A stretch of DNA of 64,000 bases from Candidatus Pantoea gossypiicola (GCF_008632075.1 NZ_VWVM01000014.1:62001-126000), one strand, 5' to 3'; shown: positions 43,965 to 53,541, numbered from the stretch's first letter. Numbers and translations are program-made. The notes: generated by a model not told the origin, from the sequence alone.

Positions 43965-44354
43965 ATGCCACTGCTACAGTTCGATGTTATTCAGGGTCGT
44001 TCAGAATCAGAACTGCGTACACTACTGGATGCGGCGCACCGTGCCGTGCTGACAGCCTTTAACGTGCCTGAGCGCGATCGTTATCAGATTGTTCAGGAAA
44101 ACAAGCGTTATCAGATGGTGTTTCAGGATACCGGCCTGGGATTCAGCCGAAGCGATAATCTGGTGATGGTGCGGGTTTATACCAGCCCGCGCAGCCGTGA
44201 ACAGAAGCAGCATTTTATGGCGGAGCTGGCGCGTGAGCTGCGTGAGCACTGTGGCGTGCAGGGCAATGATTTAATGATCAGCTTTATCACCAACGACAAA
44301 GGTGACTGGAGTTTTGCCGACGGCGAAGCGCAATACCTCACCGGCAAACTCTGA
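43965..44354 (+). CDS. tautomerase-superfamily protein (MSAD-like)
   Basis: The 129-residue protein belongs to the long-chain tautomerase group (malonate semialdehyde decarboxylase-like / tautomerase_2). After Met removal it would expose the catalytic Pro1 (MPLLQFDVIQGRS); further family marks are VPERDRYQIVQEN and NDLMISFITNDKGDWSFADGEAQY. It is divergent from a LysR regulator, a layout common for this pair in Enterobacterales. The natural substrate is unknown. Confidence 0.88.
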   Translation: MPLLQFDVIQGRSESELRTLLDAAHRAVLTAFNVPERDRYQIVQENKRYQMVFQDTGLGFSRSDNLVMVRVYTSPRSREQKQHFMAELARELREHCGVQGNDLMISFITNDKGDWSFADGEAQYLTGKL

Positions 44355-44494
44355 AAACGCCCTGACGCCTGCTCTGCTGACGGTGCGCCAGCCACCGTCA
44401 CGTCTGCCCCCCTTCTGAACCAATCTGTTCTCCACCGCACAAATCGGGCCGGATATGTTGCAGCCGGATGACAGCCAATATAGATTGTCGAAAA

Positions 44495-44538
44495 GCCATC
44501 CCCCGAAGATGGCCGGTTGCGTGAAGCCTCGTGCAACC
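44495..44538 (+). promoter_or_regulatory. two adjacent hairpins in the opgB leader
   Basis: GCCATC-N7-GATGGC (44495-44513) and GGTTGC-N12-GCAACC (44515-44538) follow each other immediately and end 21 bases before the TTG start codon of opgB. They may set access to the GAGAGGA ribosome site. Two 6-bp stems are weak evidence on their own. Confidence 0.4.
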
Positions 44539-44559
44539 CTGTAGAGAGAGGATTTACCG

Positions 44560-46851
44560 TTGTCCGAATGGGTCTCCGTCGTGCTGTTTCTGGCCGCTAT
44601 TGCAATCTATTCCTGTAAAGCCGGGCGTAACAAATTCTGGTTTATTCTTGTTCTTATCCTGCTGGTGATTTTCGTTGTGCTGAACGCCACCCTGTATGCC
44701 AGCAACTATTTTACCGGGGACGGCATCAACGATGCGGTGCTCTATACCCTGACCAATAGCCTGACCGGCGCGGGTGTCAGTAAATATGTGGTGCCCGCGA
44801 TTGGGCTGATAATCGTGCTGTTCCTGCTGTTCTGCCTGCTGTCGTGGATTCTGCGTCGGCGTAAGCGTCCGCATCACATGGGCTGGTCGCTGCTGGCGGC
44901 CGCCTGCGCGCTCGGCTCGGTGCAGACTACCCCGGCCTTTCGTCAGGTCGCAACGCTCATCGTGTCGCATACCCAGATGGCGGACTCTGACTTCGACAAC
45001 TTCTATAAAGTGCCGCGTAATCGTATTGAACAGCCGCGTCTCAACGTGGTTTACATCTATGGTGAAAGCTTAGAGCGCACCTATTTCGACCCCATCGCCT
45101 TTCCTGGCCTGGCACCTGAGCTGAGCCGGCAGAAAGAGCAGAGTATCGACTTCAGCGAAACCGAACAGTTACCCGGTACCGATTACACCATTGCAGGCAT
45201 GGTCGCCTCACAGTGTGGCATTCCGCTGTTTGCGCCGTTTGACGGTAATGCGTCGGCGTCGCTCTCCAGCTTCTATCCGCAAAACGTCTGTCTGGGCGAC
45301 ATCCTGAAAAACTCCGGCTACCAGAACTGGTTTATTCAGGGTGCCGATCTGCGTTTTGCCGGTAAAGATGTCTTTCTGAAATCGCACGGTTTCGACCCCG
45401 AAAATCTTTATGGTTCGCAGGAGCTGAAAAGCCACGTTGCCGATCCTGCCTACCGCAATAACTGGGGTTATTACGACGATACGGTGCTGGATGAAGTCTT
45501 TGATAAGTATCAGGAACTCTCCCAGGCCGGTAAGCCTTTTGCGCTGTTTACACTGACCGTCGATACGCATCACCCGGACGGGTTTATCTCACGCAGTTGC
45601 GATCGCAGGAGCTACAGCATTGACGGCAAACCGAATCAGTCTTTCAGTGCGGTCGCCTGCTCGCAGGAACATGTAGCCCGCCTGATTGCGCGCATCAAAG
45701 CGTCGCCGTGGTTTAAAAATACCGTGATTGTGGTGAGCTCTGATCATCTGGCAATGAATAATACGGCGCATCCGTGGCTGATCAAACAACCGCGTCGTAA
45801 TCTGTTCATGGTGATCCGGGGCGATAAACCGCAGGCGGAACTGATGGAGGCGAAGCGCAGCACGCTGGATAATGGCGCGACGCTGCTGGATATTCTCGGC
45901 GGCGATAACGCGATTGGCCTGGGCCGCAGCAGCCTTTCTTCTCTTTCACTCTCCACCCAGTTCGACGATATGAAGAGTAAGGTGGCGAGCTGGAAACCCG
46001 ACATTATTCAGCTCTGGAATTTTCCGAAGAAGATAGACACCTTCACGGTGGATCAGGCGAAGAATACCTTCAGCTTCTCAGGCACCACCTTTAAACTGCC
46101 GATTCTGTTCCGCATCAGCGATAAGCATGTTGAGCCGATGCCGGAAGGGGAATATTCGGCCCCACTGCGCTATCAGCTGGCAGATTTCGCCTCAGCCGAT
46201 AAATTTCTCTGGGTGGATCGCTGTTTCAAAATGGCACGACTCTGGCAGCCTTCGCTGGCCCTCTCAGGCGATCTCTGTGTGGCGACGGGGCAGCTCGGCG
46301 GCACGCCAACAGTGACGCATGTCGACAAACCGCAGTGGAAAGGCAAAGTGCAGTTCCCGGACGGCACAATCAGTAATGCACGTTACGAGCAGAACCTGGC
46401 GCAGATCCGCATTGAAGATAACAACATTCGCTATAGTGCTGACAGCTTCCGGCTCGACGTGCCTGGCGCGCCAGAAACGGTTAAAAGCTTTAGCGGCATC
46501 TCACGGCCAGAGAGCTGGGGGCGCTGGTCAAACGCCAATCTCGCGCCAGAAGTGCGTATCGATTATGTTGATGCGCTCCCGGCTAAGTTTGATCTGGTTA
46601 TTACCGCACGCGCTTATGGCCCCAACGCACACCGCGCGATCCCGGTTCGGGTCGGCGATCAGCAGCAACTGCTGTCGCTGGGTGAAGAAATATCGACGCA
46701 TATCCTGCATTTCGACAACCCAAACGCCAGCCATCAGCTGGTCATTGCGCCACCTGAACCGCAGCTGAGTAACACCGGCAATATTACCGGTCAGGATCCG
46801 CGCAAACTCGGCATCGGTATGGTTGAAATTAAAATCGTACCACAGCCATAA
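44560..46851 (+). CDS. opgB: phosphoglycerol transferase I OpgB (MdoB)
   Basis: OpgB transfers sn-1-phosphoglycerol from phosphatidylglycerol to osmoregulated periplasmic glucans. The 763-residue protein equals E. coli MdoB in length and matches it throughout: three N-terminal membrane spans with [20 protein letters not shown] between, then a periplasmic alkaline-phosphatase-like sulfatase domain with [13 protein letters not shown] (nucleophile region), [28 protein letters not shown] and [15 protein letters not shown]. The start is TTG at 44560, giving MSEWVSV like the E. coli N-terminus, with GAGAGGA upstream. A rare start codon and hairpins suggest low translation. Confidence 0.95.
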   Translation: MSEWVSVVLFLAAIAIYSCKAGRNKFWFILVLILLVIFVVLNATLYASNYFTGDGINDAVLYTLTNSLTGAGVSKYVVPAIGLIIVLFLLFCLLSWILRRRKRPHHMGWSLLAAACALGSVQTTPAFRQVATLIVSHTQMADSDFDNFYKVPRNRIEQPRLNVVYIYGESLERTYFDPIAFPGLAPELSRQKEQSIDFSETEQLPGTDYTIAGMVASQCGIPLFAPFDGNASASLSSFYPQNVCLGDILKNSGYQNWFIQGADLRFAGKDVFLKSHGFDPENLYGSQELKSHVADPAYRNNWGYYDDTVLDEVFDKYQELSQAGKPFALFTLTVDTHHPDGFISRSCDRRSYSIDGKPNQSFSAVACSQEHVARLIARIKASPWFKNTVIVVSSDHLAMNNTAHPWLIKQPRRNLFMVIRGDKPQAELMEAKRSTLDNGATLLDILGGDNAIGLGRSSLSSLSLSTQFDDMKSKVASWKPDIIQLWNFPKKIDTFTVDQAKNTFSFSGTTFKLPILFRISDKHVEPMPEGEYSAPLRYQLADFASADKFLWVDRCFKMARLWQPSLALSGDLCVATGQLGGTPTVTHVDKPQWKGKVQFPDGTISNARYEQNLAQIRIEDNNIRYSADSFRLDVPGAPETVKSFSGISRPESWGRWSNANLAPEVRIDYVDALPAKFDLVITARAYGPNAHRAIPVRVGDQQQLLSLGEEISTHILHFDNPNASHQLVIAPPEPQLSNTGNITGQDPRKLGIGMVEIKIVPQP

Positions 46852-46871
46852 CGCCCGCTTTTTCTCATTCC

Positions 46872-46895
46872 GCCTCTGCGATAATCCGCAGAGGC
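46872..46895 (+). terminator. hairpin after opgB
   Basis: GCCTCTGCG and CGCAGAGGC pair in a perfect 9-bp stem with a 6-base loop 20 bp after the opgB stop. There is no U-run, so the termination role is tentative. Confidence 0.5.
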
Positions 46896-47070
46896 ACCTC
46901 ATCCTGTCATCGGCTTTCTGTTGCGGGCCAGCCCGCACTTCGCTGTACGTTACCTGTTGTACTAATTGATATTTTTCGCCATAGCGCGCAAAATATAACC
47001 GACTAAGTGGTAATGCGCTTTTTGCCTGTCATGATGCGGTTATCGCTGGAGTACACAGGGAGGTGTCGTG

Positions 47071-47826
47071 ATGACAAGCACAACAATGAGTACCCATAAA
47101 GCCTTTAAAGCGCTGCAACAGGCAGGGATCGACGATCAGCAAGCGGAGGCGATGGTGGAGGTGTTTACCGATATGCAGCAAAGGCAGCCAGGCGCACAGG
47201 TCGGGAGGCAACTCGGTCAGATTCAGACCAAAGCCAATCATATTGACGTCCGGATCGGCCAGCTTCAGACAAAAGCTGAACAGACCGACGAGCGGCTCGG
47301 TAAACTTACGATAAAAGTGGATCTGATTGACGACCGACTTGGCAAACTTACGACCAAAGTCGACAAGATTGACGATCGGCTCGGCAAGCTTACGACGAAA
47401 GTCGACCAGATGGACGATCGACTCGGCAAGCTTACGACGAAAGTCGACCAGATTGACGATCAACTCGGCAAGCTTACGACGAAAGTAGATCAGACCGACG
47501 AACGGCTCGGGCATCTCACCATAAAAGTTAATCAGATCGACGAACGGCTCGGGCATCTCACCATAAAAGTTAATCAGATCGACGAGCGGCTTGGTCATGT
47601 TGAAAGAAAAACCGACAAGCTGGCCATCCGTTTTAATCACCTGGAAATCAAAGTGGATAAGATGGAAGTAATGCTCAGTGAAATGAATTTCCGATTAACG
47701 GGCGCTGTCGACAGCCTGAGAAATGAGGTTGTGACCCTGACCACCGATATGCGCTGGATCAAACGGTTATCTATCCTCATGACCACCACCCTGCTGGCGG
47801 CGGTCCTGAAAGATATTCTACTGTGA
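47071..47826 (+). CDS. repeat coiled-coil membrane protein, DUF1640-like
   Basis: A 251-residue protein whose N-terminus THKAFKALQQAGIDDQQAEAMVEVF fits the DUF1640/CCDC90 head motif (T-H-K-x-x-K-x-L-x-x-A-G-x-x-x-x-Q-A-E-A). It is followed by about ten 14-residue units of type D-(D/E)-R-L-G-K-L-T-T-K-V-D-Q-I, with hydrophobic residues at 4, 7, 11 and 14, i.e. two ideal heptads each. A C-terminal membrane anchor (LSILMTTTLLAAVLKDILL) closes the protein. The eukaryotic relatives (MCUR1) are mitochondrial inner-membrane proteins; the bacterial role is unknown. AGGGAGGTG precedes the start; I prefer ATG 47071 over GTG 47068. Neighbours do not suggest a pathway. Confidence 0.82.
   Translation: MTSTTMSTHKAFKALQQAGIDDQQAEAMVEVFTDMQQRQPGAQVGRQLGQIQTKANHIDVRIGQLQTKAEQTDERLGKLTIKVDLIDDRLGKLTTKVDKIDDRLGKLTTKVDQMDDRLGKLTTKVDQIDDQLGKLTTKVDQTDERLGHLTIKVNQIDERLGHLTIKVNQIDERLGHVERKTDKLAIRFNHLEIKVDKMEVMLSEMNFRLTGAVDSLRNEVVTLTTDMRWIKRLSILMTTTLLAAVLKDILL
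47203..47622 (+). repeat. ten 42-bp tandem repeats in the coiled-coil gene
   Basis: Units of 42 bp start with GACGA(A/C/T/G)CGGCTCGG-type sequence and run head to tail. Units at 47497-47538 and 47539-47580 are identical in all 42 bases, and the three before 47497 differ by a few bases. The first two units (from 47203) are more diverged. Confidence 0.9.
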
Positions 47827-47839
47827 TCCCACTGCCCGG

Positions 47840-48553
47840 TCAGGGTCTGTCGCGCAGTGCTTCAAGCTTCTCGCGCTGCTGACCCTCAGCGGTAAAGTTT
47901 TCCTCTGCCAGCCAGCGCTGCAGGCCCTTTTTTACCTGCGGCCATTCGCTGTCGATAATCGAAAACCAGCTGGTGTCACGCGAACGCCCTTTGTAGACGA
48001 TTGCCTGACGGAATTCACCTTCATACCGGAAGCCCAGCCGTGCCGCAGCCTTACGCGACGGGGCATTACAGCTGTCGCATTTCCATTCATAGCGGCGATA
48101 ACCCAGCGTCTCAAACGCGTAACGCATCAGCAGAAAATGCGCTTCCGTTGCCATGCGGGTCTGCTTCAGCCTTGGTGAAAAAGCAACGTGTCCGACTTCC
48201 ACCCCCCCATGTTCAGGCTGAATGCGCATTAACGACAGACTGCCCACCGCCTGCTCCGTGACGATATCGATCACCGCAAAGTGCAGCGGGTCACGACTGC
48301 CTTCCATCTGGCTGAAATAATCCTGCCACGCCTGCCGGTCATCAAACGGCCCCATAAACATGTAAGTCCAGTCGCGTCCATCCTCAGCCAGCCCCCAGGC
48401 CTCAGACAGTGCATCACCATGCCGTGCTGCACAGAACGGCTCCAGCCGACAGGACTCGCCAGTGAAAACCTGATGCTGGGGCAAAGGACGGGATTGCCAG
48501 TCTGGTAAAGAGTGGCCGACCGGCTGTTCGAATTGATTCAGGTGTGGTGACAT
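47840..48553 (-). CDS. GNAT-family acetyltransferase (RimJ/RimL type)
   Basis: A 237-residue GNAT enzyme of the RimJ/RimL-like Acetyltransf_3 group: CRLEPFCAARHGDALSEAW at the start of the fold, HFAVIDIVTEQAVGSLSLMRIQPEHGGVEVGHVAF in the strands, RMATEAHFLLMRYAFETLGYRRYEWKCDSCNAPSRKAAARLGFRYEG (in pieces) carrying the acetyl-CoA site. I set the start at ATG 48553, with an ideal GGGAGGCG site; the frame is open 15 codons further. It is on the same strand as the LacI gene 148 bp upstream. Acceptor unknown. Confidence 0.88.
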   Translation of the reverse strand: MSPHLNQFEQPVGHSLPDWQSRPLPQHQVFTGESCRLEPFCAARHGDALSEAWGLAEDGRDWTYMFMGPFDDRQAWQDYFSQMEGSRDPLHFAVIDIVTEQAVGSLSLMRIQPEHGGVEVGHVAFSPRLKQTRMATEAHFLLMRYAFETLGYRRYEWKCDSCNAPSRKAAARLGFRYEGEFRQAIVYKGRSRDTSWFSIIDSEWPQVKKGLQRWLAEENFTAEGQQREKLEALRDRP

Positions 48554-48701
48554 ATCGCCTCCCGGCTGCAGATGATATCTGCAGATTGCCACTATCATGG
48601 TGGGTTAAAAAGCACCAAACCTGGAAAATTCAGAGATCCATTGCCTGCAAACGCATCTGTAAAACTATGTATAGCTTACCTGACTGGCCCGGTTAAGCCT
48701 G

Positions 48702-49787
48702 TTATGTCGCGCGGACAAGGCTGGCCGGCGCAGCTATCGACTGGCGGATCATCAGACGGGCATCAAAGCGCGGCATCGGCCCGACGGCTTCGCCGCGTAT
48801 TTCCGCAATCAGTCGTCGCGCGGCTTCACGGCCCATGTCATAGACCGGTTGCGCCACCACCGTCAGCGGCGGTGTGACAATCTCACTCCACGGAAAATTG
48901 TCATACATCACAAAGGAGAGATCGGCAGGGATGCGCAGTCCGCGCTGCATGACTTCCCGCAGCAGCCACATCGCGACTACGCTGTCAGAGGCTACCAGCG
49001 CCGTAGGCGGCTGCGGACGCTGCCACAGCTCAGCCACAATACGGGCAATCTCCGCTTCATCCAGCGCGTTCACTTTCACCAGCGTTGGATCAAACTCCAC
49101 GCCCGCGGCAGCAAAGGCCTGCATCATGCCGCCAACGCGCAGGGCGACTGGCGTCAGGCCAAAATCGTCTGGCGTGCTGTAGTCGGTTGCCAGCGCCATG
49201 CTGGTGACATAGGCGATATGACGATGACCTGCCTCCAGCAACCGGGCGGTCGCCTCTTCAGCGACGTCAGTGAATTCGCAGCAGATCGCTTCCACATTAA
49301 GGTCAGTCACTGCGCGATCAAATAATTTCAGCGCTCTGCCCTCTTCCAGTACCTGCGTCAGATGGCTGTTGTGCTGGTGCTCTGAACAGCATGGCGCAAC
49401 GATAATGCCGTCGACACGCTTTTCCAGCATCACCCGCACGGCATCCTGTTCAGCCTGCAGTTTCTCATCGCTGTTACTGAGCAGCAGATGGTAACCCGCC
49501 GTGCGTGCCACATCGGCCATCCCGCGCAGCGCAAGGCCAAAGTGCGGATTTTCGATATCACCGACAATCACCCCGATGGTATTGGAACGCCCGGTATTCA
49601 TGCTGCGGGCCAGAGCATTCGGACGGTAGCCCAGCGCAGAGGCCGCGCTGGTGACCCGCTCCTGCACCTCATCACTGACTGCCCCATAACCGCCCAGCGC
49701 ACGCGCCGCCTGAGCTTTTGAGACGTTTGCTGCACGTGCCACATCCGCCACGGTCGGCGCTTTCGATTGTCGTTTCTGACTCGTCAT
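48702..49787 (-). CDS. LacI-family regulator of the amino-acid ABC/oxidase operon
   Basis: A 361-residue repressor with helix-turn-helix TVADVARAANVSKAQAARALGG, hinge ALGYRPNALARSMNTGRSN and a periplasmic-binding-type effector domain (IGVIVGDIENPHFGLALRGM, VDGIIVAPCC, LVASDSVVAMWLLREVMQ). It is divergent from the ABC importer operon at 49981. The 193-bp gap contains two copies of the perfect palindrome TGAGACCGGTCTCA, whose central CG is typical for LacI-family sites. It therefore most likely represses both itself and the operon until a ligand, perhaps the imported compound, binds. Confidence 0.92.
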   Translation of the reverse strand: MTSQKRQSKAPTVADVARAANVSKAQAARALGGYGAVSDEVQERVTSAASALGYRPNALARSMNTGRSNTIGVIVGDIENPHFGLALRGMADVARTAGYHLLLSNSDEKLQAEQDAVRVMLEKRVDGIIVAPCCSEHQHNSHLTQVLEEGRALKLFDRAVTDLNVEAICCEFTDVAEEATARLLEAGHRHIAYVTSMALATDYSTPDDFGLTPVALRVGGMMQAFAAAGVEFDPTLVKVNALDEAEIARIVAELWQRPQPPTALVASDSVVAMWLLREVMQRGLRIPADLSFVMYDNFPWSEIVTPPLTVVAQPVYDMGREAARRLIAEIRGEAVGPMPRFDARLMIRQSIAAPASLVRAT

Positions 49788-49864
49788 AATTATTTTGAAT
49801 CACAGGTTGATGACAGGAATATTGACGCCGAAAAAAGGCTGTGCTTAAACTCATTGTAACCCCT

Positions 49865-49878
49865 TGAGACCGGTCTCA
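49865..49878. promoter_or_regulatory. LacI-type operator O1
   Basis: TGAGACCGGTCTCA is a 14-bp perfect palindrome 78 bp upstream of the regulator start. Its centre is 45 bp from the second copy. Confidence 0.85.
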
Positions 49879-49908
49879 CAATGCCCACGTCTTAAGGTGC
49901 CACCTGCG

Positions 49909-49924
49909 TTGAGACCGGTCTCAA
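49909..49924. promoter_or_regulatory. LacI-type operator O2
   Basis: TTGAGACCGGTCTCAA is a 16-bp perfect palindrome containing the same 14-bp core as O1, 57 bp before the binding-protein ATG. Two identical sites about four helical turns apart suit cooperative or looped repression. Confidence 0.87.
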
Positions 49925-49980
49925 TTATAATTGCTGGCTCAACTGTCTCTGATGTTTAAACCTGCAAAAACGGATGAGCT

Positions 49981-50793
49981 ATGAAATCGCAAACCACTCT
50001 GGGCAAACTGCTCGGCACCACGCTCGCACTCTGTTCACTTTCGTTCTGTACGCTGGCTGCCAGCGATAATAATCCTTATGGGCTGATCGAACCGGGTCAG
50101 CTACGGGTCGCCAGCGTCGGCGACTCCAAACCTTACACCTTCACGGATGCCAGCGGTCAGTTCACCGGCTTTGACGTTGAGTTCTTCCGGGATGTCGCCC
50201 ACCGTATCGGGATCGATAAGGTCGATTTTATTGGTCAGGACTTCCCGGCGATCATGCCGGCCGTGGCTAACGGTCAGTATGATGCGGCGGTGGCGGCTAT
50301 CGGCATCACGCCTGCGCGGGAAAAAACGGTCGATTTTTCGACGGGTTATCTGGCGGGATTTCTCACCGTTCTCACCCGTTCTGACAGCGGCGTAAAGGAT
50401 GTCGCCAGCCTGGCGAAACACCGGCTCGGCGTCGTTCAGGGCACGCTGCAGGAGAGCTATGCCGTCGAACACTTCCCCCAGACCGATCTGGTGCGCTTCC
50501 CGGATAACAATAGCGCTGTCTCCGCGCTCAACAACGGCACGCTCGACGCCATCTTCCTGGACTACGAGGCGGCAAAAAGCTACGCCGAACGCTTTAAGCT
50601 GGTCTCTGCCGCCGACATCCCGTCGTTTGATGCACCAGCTGGCATTGCCATCGCCAAAGGCAAACCCGCCTTTAAGGCCGCGCTGGACGGTGCCATCAAA
50701 GCTGCGATGCAGGATGGCACCTGGAAACGACTTTACGAGAAGTGGTTCCCCGGATCGCCGATGCCAAAACAGTATCTGCCTGGCGGGCAGTAA
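49981..50793 (+). CDS. polar amino acid ABC transporter substrate-binding protein
   Basis: The 270-residue precursor has a Sec signal peptide ([20 protein letters not shown]..., cleavage near TLA-AS) and the type-3 solute-binding fold of polar amino-acid receptors: [30 protein letters not shown] (in pieces), [25 protein letters not shown] and [15 protein letters not shown]. The Asp/Arg pair that grips an amino-acid backbone is plausible in the [10 protein letters not shown] region. It is the first gene of a four-gene operon under the divergent LacI protein. The ligand is not known. Confidence 0.92.
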   Translation: MKSQTTLGKLLGTTLALCSLSFCTLAASDNNPYGLIEPGQLRVASVGDSKPYTFTDASGQFTGFDVEFFRDVAHRIGIDKVDFIGQDFPAIMPAVANGQYDAAVAAIGITPAREKTVDFSTGYLAGFLTVLTRSDSGVKDVASLAKHRLGVVQGTLQESYAVEHFPQTDLVRFPDNNSAVSALNNGTLDAIFLDYEAAKSYAERFKLVSAADIPSFDAPAGIAIAKGKPAFKAALDGAIKAAMQDGTWKRLYEKWFPGSPMPKQYLPGGQ

Positions 50794-50853
50794 AACGCGG
50801 ACGTTCGCGTCCTGAGTTAACCGGGGGAACCCCCGCCCTGCATGGAGACGGCG

Positions 50854-51660
50854 ATGGACTTGTTCACGATCCTTTCCCGCACGTTCTTTGATTTTCCATC
50901 AATGATGGAAGTACTGCCGCAGATGCTGACCACCGGGCTGGTCAATACGGTGATTATCTCGCTGGCGGCCACGCTGCTCGGCACGCTATTCGGACTTCTG
51001 CTGGCGTTGATGGGCATCTCACCCTCACGCTGGCTGCGTCTGCCTGCCCGGCTCTATACCGATCTGTTCCGCGGTCTGCCATCAATTCTGACCATTCTGC
51101 TGATTGGTCAGGGCCTGGCGCGCTTCAGCTATCAGCTGTTCGGTCCTACACCCTATCCGCTGGGGATCTTCGCCCTCAGCCTGATCGCCAGCGCCTACAT
51201 GGGCGAGATTTTCCGCGCCGGTATTCAGAGTGTTGAACGCGGCCAGATGGAGGCTTGCCGGGCGCTGGGGATGAGTTATGGTCGGGCAATGCGGCTGGTG
51301 GTGATCCCGCAGGGGATCCGCCGCGTGCTGCCCGCCATCGTTAACCAGTTCATCGCCATCATCAAAGACTCATCGCTGGTCTACCTGCTGGGCCTGATGA
51401 CCCAGCAGCGGGAGCTGTTTCGCGTGGGTCAGGATGCGGCGGTGCTCACCGGCAACCTCTCACCCCTGATGCTGGCCGGGCTGTTCTATCTGATCATCAC
51501 GGTGCCGCTGACACACATGGTCAACTATGTCGATGTGCGCTATCGCACCGGTCGCCGTCGTCTGACGGCACCGAAAAGCGGCTTAAAAGAGGTGGATGAA
51601 GTCAGAGCGCCCGGCGTTTCACTGGTCACGCAACCCCGAATCGGAGGCACCCATGAATAA
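50854..51660 (+). CDS. amino acid ABC transporter permease
   Basis: A 268-residue HisM/GlnP-type permease with five or six spans and the ATPase-contacting EAA loop in ERGQMEACRALGMSYGRAMRLVVIPQGIRRVLPAI (in pieces). I chose ATG 50854, with GGAGACGGCG before it, over ATG 50842, which lacks a ribosome site. Its stop overlaps the start of the ATPase gene by 8 bp, so the two are translationally coupled. Confidence 0.92.
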   Translation: MDLFTILSRTFFDFPSMMEVLPQMLTTGLVNTVIISLAATLLGTLFGLLLALMGISPSRWLRLPARLYTDLFRGLPSILTILLIGQGLARFSYQLFGPTPYPLGIFALSLIASAYMGEIFRAGIQSVERGQMEACRALGMSYGRAMRLVVIPQGIRRVLPAIVNQFIAIIKDSSLVYLLGLMTQQRELFRVGQDAAVLTGNLSPLMLAGLFYLIITVPLTHMVNYVDVRYRTGRRRLTAPKSGLKEVDEVRAPGVSLVTQPRIGGTHE

Positions 51661-52405
51661 CCTGAACGGCGCGAGCTGGCACGGTGCCAGTCTGGAGCTG
51701 CGCGATCTGACGCTGGCCTATGGCCCGATTGAGGTGCTGCGTAACGTCTCGCTGCGGGTCGCGCCTGGCAGCACGACCTGCATTATCGGGCCATCCGGCT
51801 CGGGTAAATCGACGCTTTTGCGCGGCATCAACCGGCTGCATGAGCCACAGTCCGGGGATGTCCTGCTGGCTGACCGATCGGTGCTGCACGACAAGCCCGA
51901 TGCGCTGCGGCTGCGGATTGGCATGGTGTTTCAGCATTTCAATCTCTTCCCCGACCACAGCGCGCTGGAGAACGTGGCGCTGGCCCCGTGGCGGGTTAAA
52001 GGCTTGCCTAAAGCGCAGGCGATGGCGATTGCGCGTCAGCGGCTGGAAGAGGTGGGTCTGGGACAGCGCGCCGATCATCGGCCACGCGATCTCTCCGGCG
52101 GTCAGCAGCAGCGCGTCGCGATTGCCCGCGCGCTGGCGATGGATCCCGAAGTCATGCTGTTTGACGAGGCAACCTCCGCGCTCGATCCCGAACTGGTGAA
52201 AGGTGTCCTGACGCTGATGGCGGATCTCTGCCGTCGCGGCATGACAATGGTTGTAGTGACCCATGAAATGGGTTTTGCACGCAAAGTGGCAGATCAGGTG
52301 GTGTTTATGGACGAAGGCGAGATTGTTGAAGCCGGACCGCCGGGTGCCGTTTTTGATGCACCGCAGTCGCCACGACTGCAACGTTTTCTCTCTGAAGTGC
52401 TGTAA
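51653..52405 (+). CDS. amino acid ABC transporter ATP-binding protein
   Basis: A 250-residue GlnQ/HisP-type ATPase with Walker A GPSGSGKST, Q-loop MVFQHFNLFPDHSALENV, signature LSGGQQQRVAIARAL, Walker B VMLFDEATSALDPE and switch His in VVVTHEMGFARKVAD. The ATG at 51653 follows CGGAGG; the frame is open further upstream into the permease gene. All three transporter parts are intact, so the importer should work. Confidence 0.95.
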   Translation: MNNLNGASWHGASLELRDLTLAYGPIEVLRNVSLRVAPGSTTCIIGPSGSGKSTLLRGINRLHEPQSGDVLLADRSVLHDKPDALRLRIGMVFQHFNLFPDHSALENVALAPWRVKGLPKAQAMAIARQRLEEVGLGQRADHRPRDLSGGQQQRVAIARALAMDPEVMLFDEATSALDPELVKGVLTLMADLCRRGMTMVVVTHEMGFARKVADQVVFMDEGEIVEAGPPGAVFDAPQSPRLQRFLSEVL

Positions 52406-52424
52406 CTGAGCAAGGAACCTGATA

Positions 52425-53537
52425 ATGGCGTTAAAAACTGAATTGAAAGTGGTGGTACTGGGCGGTGGCGTCATCGGTGTTTCGACGGCGCTGGAGCTGA
52501 CCAAACGCGGTGCGGCGGTGACGCTGGTGACCGAAGCTGCGCTCTGTTCCGGCGCATCGGGACGTTCATTGTCGTGGCTCAACTCAGCGGGTGAGCGCTC
52601 CCTGCCCTACCATGCACTGCGCATGGCGGGCATTGATCGCTATCGCACCCTGTTTGCTCAACATCCTGACCTCGACTGGCTACGTTTTGATGGCGGGGTC
52701 TGCTGGTTTAAAGACGATGCAGCCGGAACCCAGGCGCGGCATGCCTATGAGAAAGCCCACGGTTACGACTCACAGCTCATGACTGCAGATAATGTGGCGC
52801 AGGCGGATGCGGCCATCGATTCCGGCGCGCTGCCGTCGCAGGCGATATTTAATCCCGGTGAAGGCTGGGTCAGCCTGCCACATCTCACAGAGTATCTGGT
52901 AAATCAGTTTCGGGCGCGCGGGGGTGAAGTGATAGAACATGCGGGTAAAGCCAGCGTACTCACCGATCAGGGCCGTGCCTGTGGCATCCACAGTGAACAG
53001 GGCGAGTTGCGGGCAGATGCGGTGGTGGTCGCCTGTGGCCCCTGGACACCGGATGTGGTAGCACCTCTCGGCGTGACGATCCCCAACGGATCGCCGGTCT
53101 CCATGCTGGTCATCACGGAACCGGGCAGCCATAAGTTGAAAGCGGTGCTGAACACGCCCCGCGCCGCCATCCGGCCTAACCCCGGTAACCGTTATGCGCT
53201 GGATCATGACTGGTATGAAGAGGATATCCAGCCGCTGGCCGGAGGTGATTACCATATTGATGAGCAAGTCGTGGCAAAGCTGGCAGAAGAAGCGAGCAAG
53301 CTATTACGAGGTGACGAGCCGCTCAGCGTTCAGAGCTGGAAAATTGGCCTGAAGCCGATTCCGGGCGATGGCGATCCGGTGCTGGGACAACTGCAAAAGG
53401 TGCCGGGGTGTTATGTGGCGTTCACGCATTCGGGCGCAACGCTGGCGCTGATTGTCGGGGAATTACTGGCGGAGGAGATCGTAAGCGGTGAGAAGCATCC
53501 GATGCTGGCAAGCTTTAGTGCAGAGCGTTTCGGCTAA
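52425..53537 (+). CDS. FAD-dependent amino-acid oxidase/dehydrogenase (DAO family)
   Basis: A 370-residue DAO-family flavoprotein with the Rossmann FAD motif VVVLGGGVIGVSTALELTKRG, GRSLSWLNSAG, a second FAD segment VVVACGPWTPDVVAPLG and C-terminal GCYVAFTHSGATLALIVGELLAEEI. Family members oxidise D-amino acids, glycine, sarcosine or opine-like imino acids. It follows the ABC ATPase by 19 bp and probably oxidises the compound the importer brings in. The substrate cannot be told from sequence; no covalent-flavin or membrane segment is obvious. Confidence 0.9.
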   Translation: MALKTELKVVVLGGGVIGVSTALELTKRGAAVTLVTEAALCSGASGRSLSWLNSAGERSLPYHALRMAGIDRYRTLFAQHPDLDWLRFDGGVCWFKDDAAGTQARHAYEKAHGYDSQLMTADNVAQADAAIDSGALPSQAIFNPGEGWVSLPHLTEYLVNQFRARGGEVIEHAGKASVLTDQGRACGIHSEQGELRADAVVVACGPWTPDVVAPLGVTIPNGSPVSMLVITEPGSHKLKAVLNTPRAAIRPNPGNRYALDHDWYEEDIQPLAGGDYHIDEQVVAKLAEEASKLLRGDEPLSVQSWKIGLKPIPGDGDPVLGQLQKVPGCYVAFTHSGATLALIVGELLAEEIVSGEKHPMLASFSAERFG

Positions 53538-53541
53538 AAAA

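Noticed and set aside
47029..47640. Antisense 203-codon repetitive open frame over the coiled-coil gene
   Set aside because: No ribosome site; its repeats mirror the 42-bp units of the plus-strand gene, whose N-terminus fits DUF1640 and which has a strong AGGGAGG site.
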